A stretch of DNA of 9,184 bases. Origin: Chloroflexota bacterium (lineage in GTDB: Bacteria > Chloroflexota > Dormibacteria > Dormibacterales > Dormibacteraceae). How positions within the stretch are numbered: position 1 is the stretch's first letter; each line of letters starts with the position of its first letter. The notes below the pieces were generated by a model. It saw only the letters and a program-made list of their open reading frames with translations. It did no database searches and was not told where the DNA came from. Below are positions 1 to 5,510 of the stretch, one piece after another. The stretch spans positions 1-9,184 of the forward strand of contig VBJR01000268.1 of NCBI GenBank assembly GCA_005880175.1, in the 5' to 3' direction. A program made the translations under genes and the position numbers.

Positions 1-321
1 GATCGTGGTCCGGCCCACGTGCAGCGGCCGCGACACCGCCTCCACCGTGCCGCTGCGCACGGCCCGGAAGAAGTTCGTCTTCGACTCGATGGTGCTGGTG
101 CCCTCGCCGGGCCCCACGTTCAGGAACGCGCAGATGGCCCCCAGCGTGTCCGCGAACGCCATCAGCGCCCCGCCGTGGAGGATCGACGCGGTCGTGCAGC
201 GGTCCGGCGCCCAGTCCAGCTGCCCGCGCACCTCCTCGGGCGCCGCCGTCACCAGCCGGGCGCCGATCAGCTTCGCGAACGGCATGGACTCCTGGAGCCA
301 GGTGTCATCCATGGTTGTCAT
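1..321 (-). CDS. PaaI-family hotdog-fold thioesterase, 3' part missing
   Basis: Translating the minus strand from the ATG at 321 gives 107 residues, open to the window edge, so the C-terminus is missing. The family (PaaI/YdiI-like 4HBT) hydrolyses acyl- or aryl-CoA thioesters in the cytoplasm. Visible support: the hallmark LHGGALMAFADTLGA segment at about residues 48-62, which forms the start of the hotdog helix and carries the HGG and Asp positions of the family, followed by the strand region with ESKTNFFRAV and the GRTT segment. A second in-frame ATG at 312 is an alternative start. Neither has a Shine-Dalgarno, but TAGGGT (337 to 332) is a plausible -10 box ten bases before the first ATG, so a very short leader is likely. 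It is divergent from the M56 gene. The substrate cannot be told. Confidence 0.85.
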   Translation of the reverse strand, partial: MTTMDDTWLQESMPFAKLIGARLVTAAPEEVRGQLDWAPDRCTTASILHGGALMAFADTLGAICAFLNVGPGEGTSTIESKTNFFRAVRSGTVEAVSRPLHVGRTTI

Positions 322-441
322 ATCGAGGGAAACCCTAGCCGAACCGCTGCGAGTCATGCTCGCGTGCTCATTCTTCTGTCAACACGCGCAGAATCAACTA
401 TTTGTAACTAGTACACGTTATACTCGAAACACGCGACGCCA

Positions 442-479
442 CAGTGCCAAATGACGTGTAAACTTGACAGTTGGCGCTG
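442..479. promoter_or_regulatory. Imperfect inverted repeat flanking a TTGACA box
   Basis: CAGTGCCAA (442-450) and TTGGCGCTG (471-479) are inverted copies matching at 8 of 9 positions, separated by 20 bases. The TTGACA at 464-469 sits inside the spacer, next to the right arm. Two turns of helix between the half-sites fit a dimeric regulator gripping a promoter, but no binding protein is identified in the window. This is seen symmetry plus inference. Confidence 0.35.
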
Positions 480-499
480 AGCAAGAATGCGACTGGTCG

Positions 500-519
500 G
501 TACTACAAGACTGTGGTAC
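500..519. promoter_or_regulatory. BlaI/MecI/CopY-like operator candidate over an extended -10
   Basis: GTACTACA-AGAC-TGTGGTAC is a dyad with 7 of 8 arm positions paired. Its TACA/TGT core half-sites resemble the TACA/TGTA sites bound by winged-helix repressors of the BlaI/MecI/CopY family, which usually control M56 (BlaR1-like) peptidase genes. The right arm overlaps TGGTACTCT, readable as an extended -10 box (TACTCT at 517-522) pointing at the M56 gene, so a bound repressor would block it. The -35 region at 494-499 is poor. Spacing between TACA and TGT is 4 rather than the 2 of the CopY box. Confidence 0.45.
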
Positions 520-573
520 TCTCTTGAGCGCCGCGAGGGGTACACGCGCGCTAGGAAGGGAGGAAGCCGAACT

Positions 574-609
574 ATGAGTCGCACGACCATGCAACACGGC
601 CGAATCTGA
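574..609 (+). CDS. Putative 11-aa leader peptide MSRTTMQHGRI
   Basis: An ATG at 574 follows a purine-rich AGGGAGGA tract (558-565) and opens a frame of eleven codons ending in TGA at 607. The ribosome-binding tract is as good as any in the window, which is the main reason to list it. It ends 52 bases before the peptidase ATG. The peptide has no run of one amino acid or Cys cluster that would mark a classical attenuator, and no downstream hairpin stands out. It could be a small translated leader controlling the M56 gene, or a fortuitous start. Confidence 0.3.
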   Translation: MSRTTMQHGRI

Positions 610-661
610 CGGCGGCCCCCACGAGGACGCACCAGCAGCCGTGATCGAGGGAGCATGGCCG

Positions 662-1468
662 ATGAGCCTCCACCGCAGCCACGTCCAGTCCGCCGGGTTC
701 ATAGCAGCGGGGACCGCGATCATCGCCGGCACCGTCGCGATGCATCCGACCGTCGTCCAGCAGGCGCTGCAGCCGAGCTCGTGGCCCGGCACGATCGTCC
801 TCGGGGTGCTCCCGCTCGCCGGCGTCGTCCTGGTGGCCTGGATCGCGCGGCTCGCGTTCGTCCTGTCGCGCGCGGCGCGCACGGTGGGCCGCCTGCCCCG
901 CGCCGAGCGGCTCCCCGCCCGCCTGCGCTCCAGCGTCGCCCGCACCGGCGTGGAGCGCGTGCAGTGCATCTCCAGCAGCCTGCCGATCGCGTTCTGTGCC
1001 GGCGCCCGCCGGCCGCACGTCATCGTCAGCGAGGGCCTGGCCGAACAGCTCGACGACCGTGAGCTCGAGGCGGTCCTGCTCCACGAGCGCCAGCATCTCC
1101 GCGAGCGCGAGCCCGTCGTGCGGGCGGCATGCGAGGCGGCCGCGCAGGTCCTCGTGTTCTTCCCCCTGGCCCGCTGGTGGTCGCGCCGGCGCATCGAGCA
1201 GGCGGAGCTGCGCGCGGACCAGGCCGCGCTGTGCCGGGTCGGCCCGCGACCGGTGGCCGCCGCGCTGTTCCGGCTCGGCTCGACAGTGCCCGCCGCGGCC
1301 GCGTTCGCGGGCGACACCGAGCTGCGGGTGGCGCAGCTCCTGGGCGATCCGCTGCCCCCGCAGCGGCCGGCGGTCTGGATGGTGGCCGTCTCGCTGGCCG
1401 GTCTCCCGTTCGCGGCGGCCGTCGCCGGCTGCGCCGTGCTCAACATCGGCCTGCTGCTGGGCGCGTAG
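662..1468 (+). CDS. M56-family (BlaR1/MecR1-like) membrane zinc metallopeptidase
   Basis: A 268-residue integral membrane protease. Hydrophobic segments lie at about 11-27 and 41-67, then a cytoplasmic-type loop carries the HExxH zinc site HERQH (141-145), with the third ligand expected at E182 in ELRAD (182-186). Further hydrophobic stretches occur at about 156-173 and 238-266. This is the compact M56 architecture without a C-terminal penicillin-sensor domain, similar in plan to the actinobacterial BlaR partners of BlaI. Such proteases normally cleave a repressor or other membrane-associated substrate. The ATG at 662 is chosen because GAGGGAG (647-653) sits 8 nt upstream; a GTG at 641 is in frame but lacks a site. 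No blaI gene flanks it, although a BlaI-like dyad lies upstream. The substrate is unknown. Confidence 0.87.
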   Translation: MSLHRSHVQSAGFIAAGTAIIAGTVAMHPTVVQQALQPSSWPGTIVLGVLPLAGVVLVAWIARLAFVLSRAARTVGRLPRAERLPARLRSSVARTGVERVQCISSSLPIAFCAGARRPHVIVSEGLAEQLDDRELEAVLLHERQHLREREPVVRAACEAAAQVLVFFPLARWWSRRRIEQAELRADQAALCRVGPRPVAAALFRLGSTVPAAAAFAGDTELRVAQLLGDPLPPQRPAVWMVAVSLAGLPFAAAVAGCAVLNIGLLLGA

Positions 1469-1474
1469 CGGCGC

Positions 1475-1486
1475 TATCCTGCCGCC
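1475..1486 (+). promoter_or_regulatory. Leaderless-type promoter (-10 TATCCT)
   Basis: TATCCT at 1475-1480 is followed by exactly six bases and then the ATG at 1487. That spacing puts the transcription start at or beside the start codon, the usual layout of actinobacterial leaderless genes. No Shine-Dalgarno is present. No clear -35 box is visible; the upstream bases lie at the end of the M56 gene. Confidence 0.5.
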
Positions 1487-1696
1487 ATGCCCACCGTGGA
1501 TCAGATCCAGGCCCTGCGCGGCGCCGACGTGGCGCTCCAGCTGACCCCCAGCGCCGGCGGTCACGCGGTCGAGGGCCGCGTGGTCGGCACGCTCGACGCC
1601 GCCGACGGCCTCGTCGTGTTCATCGAGCCGGCGAGCGAGCCCGGCGGCCGCCTCAGCTACAACTACCAGCACATCGCGACGATCGAGCGCCGCTGA
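1487..1696 (+). CDS. Small protein of unknown function (69 aa)
   Basis: The protein is short and acidic to neutral with alternating hydrophobic stretches: VALQLTPSAGG, VEGRVVGTL, GLVVFIEPA and LSYNYQHIATIERR. This pattern looks like a small all-beta barrel, perhaps SH3-like or OB-like, with no signal peptide, membrane span or Cys motif. I do not recognise a family. It starts 18 bases after the peptidase stop but seems to have its own leaderless promoter. GC-rich third positions and the well-placed promoter support it being a real gene. It converges on the amidohydrolase, the two stop codons being only 7 bases apart. Confidence 0.65.
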   Translation: MPTVDQIQALRGADVALQLTPSAGGHAVEGRVVGTLDAADGLVVFIEPASEPGGRLSYNYQHIATIERR

Positions 1697-1703
1697 CGCT
1701 CGC

Positions 1704-2519
1704 TCAGAGCCGGTAGATGCGGCGGGCGTTCTCGCCCCGCACCTTCGCGCGGGCGGCGTCCGGCAGCGCCGCCGTGACCGCGTCGAACCTGGCCAGGATC
1801 TCGTCGTAGCTCGCGCCCAGCAGGCACACCGGCCAGTCGGTCCCGAACAGCAGGCGGTCCTCGCCGAAGCAGGCCACGACGTGGTCCACGAACGGGGCCA
1901 GCTGCTCGGCGCCGGCGACCACCAGCCCGGAGACCTTGCAGCTGACGTTCGGCAGGTCCGCGAGACGCTCCATGCCGGCCGCCCACGCCGGCTCGACGCC
2001 GGCCCGCACCGCCGGCGCGCCCAGGTGCTCGACGACGAACGTGAGCCCGGGCACGCGCCTGGCCGCCTGGCAGGCCGCGTCCATCTCGCGGCCGGTGACC
2101 AGCAGGTCGTACACGAGGCCGGCGTCCCCCAGCGCGGCCAGGCCGCGGAGGACGTCCAGGCGGGTCAGCCAGCCGGGGTCCGGCTCCGCCCGCACCTGGT
2201 GGCGGATGCCGCTCAGGTGCCTCCCGCCGGGCGCGGCCCGCAGCGCGGCGACCTGCGCCGCCACCGGGCCCGTCAAGTCCACCCAGCCGACCACGCCGGC
2301 CAGGAAGTCGGTCGCCTCTGCCACCGCCAGCAGCTCGCGCGTCTCCTCCAGGCTGGACCGGGCCTCGATGACGATCGTCCTGTCCACGCCGTGGGCCCTC
2401 AGCAGCGGCCGCAGGTCGTCGGGCGTGAACGGCCGCCGGATGGCGGCGCGCTCGTCCGTCAGCCACGCGTAGTGCGCCGTCCGCGGGTCCCAGAAGTGCT
2501 GGTGCGCGTCGACGACCAC
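1704..2519 (-). CDS. Amidohydrolase-family (TIM-barrel) lactonase-like hydrolase
   Basis: A 271-residue metal-dependent hydrolase of the amidohydrolase-2 family, closest in pattern to L-fucono-1,5-lactonase / L-rhamnono-lactonase enzymes. Seen: the opening strand VDAHQHFW with the HxH metal site (H6, H8), RHQV around 106-109, the VVEHLG histidine (H165), NVSCKVSG (191-198) and the signature LFGTDWPVC with catalytic Asp at D228. Length matches the family. The reading frame stays open far upstream through the SRPBCC gene, but the GTG at 2519 is the true start: it begins right at the barrel's first strand and lies 5 bases after the previous stop, so translation is probably coupled. Last gene of the sigma-factor operon. 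Lactone hydrolysis is known for the family; the actual substrate is unknown. Confidence 0.85.
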   Translation of the reverse strand: MVVDAHQHFWDPRTAHYAWLTDERAAIRRPFTPDDLRPLLRAHGVDRTIVIEARSSLEETRELLAVAEATDFLAGVVGWVDLTGPVAAQVAALRAAPGGRHLSGIRHQVRAEPDPGWLTRLDVLRGLAALGDAGLVYDLLVTGREMDAACQAARRVPGLTFVVEHLGAPAVRAGVEPAWAAGMERLADLPNVSCKVSGLVVAGAEQLAPFVDHVVACFGEDRLLFGTDWPVCLLGASYDEILARFDAVTAALPDAARAKVRGENARRIYRL

Positions 2520-2524
2520 CCGCG

Positions 2525-2980
2525 CTACCGGGCTCGCCGGGCTGCCGTGCGGGCCATGGCGCGCTCCATGTCGCCCCGCAGGCGGCGCGCGCCGAACAGC
2601 GCGATGAACGCCCCCAGCAGGTGTCCCCTGACGCCCCTGCCGATCCGCAGCACGCGGACGTCCACCTCGGTGCCCCCGCCGGCGGCGGGCGCGAACCGGT
2701 AGTCCCAGCGGCTGCCCGGCGCCCACGTGTTGGAGTCCACCGTCACGGCCGAGAGGCGGTCGCCGTCGGCCCAGTCGTACCGGCTGCGCTCCCACACGCC
2801 GCCGGCCACCGAGCTGCCCTCCGTCACGTCCGCCCAGCCGGGGCCCGAATCGTGGACCGTCAGGTACCCGGTCTCGACGTTGGCCCAGGTGTCGGCGCGG
2901 CTCGGGCCGAAGTCGGTGAGCGCGGCCAGGACGGCGGCCGGCTCCAGCTCGGTGTGGATGCGGAAGTGCACCCGGGCCAC
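2525..2980 (-). CDS. SRPBCC-superfamily (polyketide cyclase/START-like) protein
   Basis: A 151-residue protein with the helix-grip pattern of the SRPBCC fold: an N-terminal strand (VHFRIHTELEP) and helix (AAVLAALTDFGPSRADTW), a central sheet containing GVWERSRYDW and TWAPGSRWDYRF, and a long C-terminal helix after LFGARRLRGDMERAM. Members bind hydrophobic ligands in a deep cavity and may act as cyclases, transporters or stress proteins. No catalytic residue can be assigned. The start is a GTG at 2980, only 6 bases after the methyltransferase stop, and its own stop lies 5 bases before the amidohydrolase start, so it is a middle gene of the operon. The C-terminus is rich in Arg and Ala. Confidence 0.8.
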   Translation of the reverse strand: MARVHFRIHTELEPAAVLAALTDFGPSRADTWANVETGYLTVHDSGPGWADVTEGSSVAGGVWERSRYDWADGDRLSAVTVDSNTWAPGSRWDYRFAPAAGGGTEVDVRVLRIGRGVRGHLLGAFIALFGARRLRGDMERAMARTAARRAR

Positions 2981-2986
2981 CGGAGG

Positions 2987-3778
2987 CTACCCCGCGGCTC
3001 CGGGCACGTCGTACGCGTGCCACGTGATCGTCTGCTCGCGCCACAGCGGCGCGTCGAGAGGGCCGTGCTCCTGCCGCGCCCACTCCCGGGTGGCCGCGGC
3101 GGCCGACCTGCGCACCGCCTCGTCGAGGTCCCAGCAGGCCGACTGGATGCCGGCCTCCAGCCCGTCGATGATCATCGCGAGGTTCAACTCGGTCCGCTCC
3201 ACGACCGGCGGGAGCAGGCGAACCGGGAGGCCCAGCTCGCCGAGCGCGGCGTCCAGCTCGGTCATGTCGTTCAGGCCAGGCCGGCGCGGACGCCCACCGG
3301 GCAGGGCGAGCGACCAGAAGTGCCGGAACACGGCGCCGGCCGCGCTGTCCGAGCTCGCCGCCGACTCGACCAGGAGCACGCCGGCCGGCCGGAGCACGCG
3401 GACCGCCTCGGCCACCGCCCGCCGCCAGTGCTCGATCAGGTGCAGCACGTGGCAGAACACCGCCCCGCCGACGCGCCCGTCGGCGACCGGCAGGACGGTG
3501 GCGTCCGCGATCGCCAGCGGGAACGGAGCCTGGCCGCCCGCCTTCTGGACCAGCCGGTCGAGCATCGGCCGGGACAGGTCCACGCCGGCCATCGCGACGC
3601 CGCTCCGGTGCAGGTCGAGCGCGATCCGGCCGGTCCCGACCCCGACCTCGAGGCAGGGGCCGCGGCCGCGCAGCTCGGCGGCGAGCTGCGCGATGATCGT
3701 GGCCTGCGTCTCCGGCCGCAGCCCGCGGGTGTCGTCGTAGTACCCGGCGGCCCGGTCGAACGGGATCGAGATGCCCAT
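2987..3778 (-). CDS. Class I SAM-dependent methyltransferase
   Basis: A 263-residue Rossmann-fold methyltransferase of the UbiE / Methyltransf_11 type. Seen: an N-terminal FDRAAGYYDDTRG segment, motif I LEVGVGTGR (43-51), the acidic end of strand two (D67 in GVDLS) that binds the SAM ribose, ADAT (91-94) near the adenine, and the post-motif VLRPAGVLLVE (128-138). The C-terminal third holds a less conserved substrate cap. The small-molecule substrate is not evident. The ATG at 3778 follows the FHA gene's stop by 8 bases; no Shine-Dalgarno is visible, which fits coupling to upstream translation. It sits directly behind the sigma/anti-sigma pair and ahead of the SRPBCC protein. Confidence 0.9.
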   Translation of the reverse strand: MGISIPFDRAAGYYDDTRGLRPETQATIIAQLAAELRGRGPCLEVGVGTGRIALDLHRSGVAMAGVDLSRPMLDRLVQKAGGQAPFPLAIADATVLPVADGRVGGAVFCHVLHLIEHWRRAVAEAVRVLRPAGVLLVESAASSDSAAGAVFRHFWSLALPGGRPRRPGLNDMTELDAALGELGLPVRLLPPVVERTELNLAMIIDGLEAGIQSACWDLDEAVRRSAAAATREWARQEHGPLDAPLWREQTITWHAYDVPGAAG

Positions 3779-3786
3779 GCGGTCGG

Positions 3787-4530
3787 CTACCGGCCGGACC
3801 AGGAAAGGAGGCGCTGGATCTCGCCGCCGACGCCGTTGGGGTGCAGCACCGGGAGCAGGCTGCGGACCGTGAGCCGGGCGTAGAACCCCAGGTCGACCCG
3901 GTCGCCGGGGGTCAGCGTCCGGACCTCACGGGGGCCCAGGAGCGAGCCGTCCACCCGGGTCCCGTTCGTGGATTCCAGGTCGCGGATGCTCCACGTGTCG
4001 TCGCGCCAGTCGATCTCGGCGTGCCGCCGCGACACGGACCGGTCCCAGATCGGCACGTCCATGTCGGGGCCGCGGCCCACCAGCACGGGGTAGCGGGCGA
4101 CGATGATCACCCGCTCCATCGGCTGGGCGGCCGGGCCGTCGGTCGGGTGGCGGTCGGCCTCGACGGCCAGCACCAGCGGCACGAAGCCCGGGCTCGGCGG
4201 CGTGGGCTCGCCGGTGGTCTCGGCCGGGAACAGGATCTCGATCCGGCCGTGCGGCGGGCGGGGCGGCGCCGGGGCCACGCTGGCCGGCCGGGCCTGCAGC
4301 TCCGGGGACAGCCGGGGCCGCGACGTCCGGCGCAGGATCTTCCCCAGCAGCTCCGGCCGCGGCTCGGGGACCGTGCGGATCGAGCGCTCGACGTCGGCCA
4401 GCCGGGCCGCGAGGGGCCCGCAGACCTCGCACTCCGCGACGTGGCGCTCGACCTCGTCGCTGCTGTCGCCCTCGAGGAGCAGCTGGCGGGCGCGGTCGTG
4501 CTGCTCGAGGAGCCTCTGCATGTCCTTCAC
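3787..4530 (-). CDS. Predicted soluble anti-sigma factor: ZAS zinc motif + C-terminal FHA domain
   Basis: A 247-residue two-part protein. The N-terminus (about 1-60) looks like an anti-sigma domain: a helix followed by HVAECEVC, i.e. H-x3-C-x2-C (H30, C34, C37), the zinc-binding ZAS signature. A Pro/Thr-rich linker (about 70-115) leads to an FHA domain (about 140-228) with GR (152-153), SRRH (167-170) and STNG-T (187-191), the residues that hold phosphothreonine in FHA folds. No membrane span is present, unlike most anti-sigma factors. Its GTG start overlaps the sigma stop as GTGA, so the two are translationally coupled. The expected role is to hold the sigma factor inactive until a phospho-Thr partner binds. 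That output is inferred; the domain calls are strong. Confidence 0.85.
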   Translation of the reverse strand: MKDMQRLLEQHDRARQLLLEGDSSDEVERHVAECEVCGPLAARLADVERSIRTVPEPRPELLGKILRRTSRPRLSPELQARPASVAPAPPRPPHGRIEILFPAETTGEPTPPSPGFVPLVLAVEADRHPTDGPAAQPMERVIIVARYPVLVGRGPDMDVPIWDRSVSRRHAEIDWRDDTWSIRDLESTNGTRVDGSLLGPREVRTLTPGDRVDLGFYARLTVRSLLPVLHPNGVGGEIQRLLSWSGR

Positions 4531-5081
4531 CCGATGGCTCCCCCGTCGAGCTGCTCCAGCAGGCGGACCCGCGCGTTGGCGGTCCGGGCCCGGACCAGCC
4601 CGGCCTCGACGCCCAGGGTCGCGGCCAGCTCCTCCGGCGCCGACCCGGTCGCCGACAGGAGAAGCGCCTCCCGCTCCCCCGGCTCGAGCTCGGTCAGCGC
4701 CCGCTCCAGGTCGGAGCGGCCGGTGGGTGGCGGCTTGGCGGCCGCCTGGCGGCCGCGGAGGCGCAGCGCCTCGAGCGCTCGCCGACAGCAGATCGACTGG
4801 ATCCAGCCGTACAGGGAGCGGTCGGACTCGAACCCGGCCAGCCGGTCCCGGGCCGCGCGGAACGTCTCCTGGGCCACCTCTTCGGCGCCCGGATCGTCAC
4901 GCACGATCATCCGGCTCAGGCTCCACACCTGTTTCCAATGGAGCTCGACGATCGCGGACCAGGCGGTCTCGTCGCCAGCGCGCGCACGCGCGACCAGGCT
5001 GGCGTCGTTCTTGGCGTTCACGACCGGGCTCATGACCTCGTGGTCCATCTTCCACACCAGAGGTTGGATGCGCACACCCAT
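4527..5081 (-). CDS. ECF-family RNA polymerase sigma factor
   Basis: A 184-residue sigma-70-family regulator with only regions 2 and 4. Region 2 (about 26-108) contains DDPGAEEVAQETF (62-74) and the helix GWIQSICCRRALEALR (92-107). Region 4 (about 126-176) has LTELEPGEREALLLSATGSAPEELAATLGVEAGLVRARTAN, a helix-turn-helix for the -35 element, shortened here. The ATG at 5081 is preferred because GGAG lies 5 nt upstream; in-frame ATGs at 5114, 5048 and 5033 have poorer sites, and 5114 would precede the likely transcription start. The region 2 core begins only at residue 26, so some N-terminal residues may be dispensable. The gene heads an operon with its cognate ZAS-FHA anti-sigma (GTGA overlap) and three metabolic genes. 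Confidence 0.88.
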   Translation of the reverse strand: MGVRIQPLVWKMDHEVMSPVVNAKNDASLVARARAGDETAWSAIVELHWKQVWSLSRMIVRDDPGAEEVAQETFRAARDRLAGFESDRSLYGWIQSICCRRALEALRLRGRQAAAKPPPTGRSDLERALTELEPGEREALLLSATGSAPEELAATLGVEAGLVRARTANARVRLLEQLDGGAIG

Positions 5082-5114
5082 ACCCACTCCAGGACGTTGA
5101 GAGATCGACGGCAA

Positions 5115-5139
5115 TGACGGAGCGCGCGGACATTGTCCC
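5115..5139 (-). promoter_or_regulatory. Candidate ECF-type promoter of the sigma operon
   Basis: On the minus strand GGGAC (5139 to 5135), 15 bases and CGTCA (5119 to 5115) resemble the GGAAC / CGTC pairs used by many ECF sigma factors. It would start transcription near 5108, about 27 bases before the preferred ATG, leaving room for the GGAG site. Autoregulation is common in ECF operons, so this could be the sigma factor's own target. The same bases form the small dyad GGACA-A-TGTCC (5128-5138). Confidence 0.33.
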
Positions 5140-5148
5140 AGACGGGAC
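5135..5148 (-). terminator. Small hairpin after the cupin gene
   Basis: GTCCC-AGAC-GGGAC is a five-pair inverted repeat with a 4-base loop, beginning 6 bases after the cupin stop. It may end cupin transcription, but it has no T-run and overlaps the putative -35 of the sigma operon, so it could equally be chance. Confidence 0.22.
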
Positions 5149-5154
5149 CGTGGG

Positions 5155-5490
5155 TCAGCGAATGTCCACGCCGCCCACGGTGTCGCGGACCGGGTAGTCG
5201 ACCACGATGGCGCGACAGCGGCCGACCGCGCCGGCGCAGTGCTCGACGTTGGCGGGGACGACGGCCGCGTCGCCCGCCCGGAGCACCGTGGTGGCGCCGT
5301 CGAGCGTCATCTCGAGCTCGCCCTCGATGACGTGCCACGCCTCCTCGTTCTCGTGGCGGTGGGGGTGCACGCGGGCGCCGGGGGCGATCTCGTAGTGCAC
5401 GAACGTCATGTGCTCCGAGTGGAAGAAGCGGCCGACGAAGCCGGTGAGCGGCTCCTTCGGCGGCAGCTCGGTGGTGCGGATGAACGGCAT
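5155..5490 (-). CDS. Single-domain cupin protein
   Basis: A 111-residue small beta-barrel. Cupin motif 1 is complete: G38-x5-H44-x-H46-x3-E50-x6-G57 (HPHRHENEEAWHVIEGE region), giving three metal ligands. Motif 2 follows as GDAAVVPANVEH, placing the fourth ligand at H84. Length is typical for a monocupin, which may be a metal-dependent dioxygenase, isomerase or ligand-binding sensor; no specific activity can be read. ATG at 5490, with no Shine-Dalgarno: the -10-like TAGCCT ends 9 bases upstream, so the leader is very short. It is divergent from the VOC gene, and the two are probably co-regulated from one shared promoter centre. Confidence 0.87.
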   Translation of the reverse strand: MPFIRTTELPPKEPLTGFVGRFFHSEHMTFVHYEIAPGARVHPHRHENEEAWHVIEGELEMTLDGATTVLRAGDAAVVPANVEHCAGAVGRCRAIVVDYPVRDTVGGVDIR

Positions 5491-5498
5491 CGTGCCTG

Positions 5499-5505
5499 TA
5501 GGCTA
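5499..5505. promoter_or_regulatory. Symmetric bidirectional -10 element (TAGGCTA)
   Basis: Read rightward, TAGGCT (5499-5504) is a TANNNT box six bases before the VOC GTG at 5511. Read leftward, TAGCCT (5505 to 5500) is a TANNNT box nine bases before the cupin ATG. The same seven base pairs therefore serve both strands, an arrangement known from symmetric divergent promoters in bacteria. Only 20 bases separate the two start codons, so little room remains for any other promoter. Confidence 0.5.
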
Positions 5506-5510
5506 TCCGC

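Larger units (their letters stand above)
322..661. other. Divergent intergenic control region, relatively AT-rich
   Basis: This 340-bp gap between the thioesterase and the M56 peptidase has no full-length gene. Its AT content is clearly higher than its surroundings between about 370 and 525. It holds two outward-facing consensus TTGACA boxes (382 to 377 minus, 464 to 469 plus), a TATACT at 419-424 (plus), two dyads (442-479 and 500-519) and an 11-codon leader ORF (574-609). The antisense reading frames crossing it lack family features. The TTGACA boxes are not followed by good -10 boxes at 16-18 bp, so they may be activator-dependent or coincidental. Confidence 0.6.

Noticed and set aside
418..1446. 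Minus-strand ORF of 342 codons opposite the M56 gene
   Set aside because: It mirrors the M56 coding strand and is rich in Arg, Ala and Thr without motifs; the HExxH gene on the other strand explains the coding signal.
1704..3083. Single 459-codon minus-strand ORF as a fused amidohydrolase
   Set aside because: The upstream part is an out-of-frame reading of the SRPBCC gene and the end of the methyltransferase; amidohydrolase homology begins at the GTG at 2519.
2621..3883. Long plus-strand ORF of 420 codons opposite the methyltransferase region
   Set aside because: It is the antisense shadow of the SRPBCC and methyltransferase genes; its translation is a low-complexity Arg/Pro/Gly-rich string with no domain.
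5082..5114. ATG at 5114 as the sigma-factor start
   Set aside because: No Shine-Dalgarno, it adds 11 non-conserved residues, and a likely ECF promoter start lies downstream of it; the 5081 ATG has GGAG at 5 nt.
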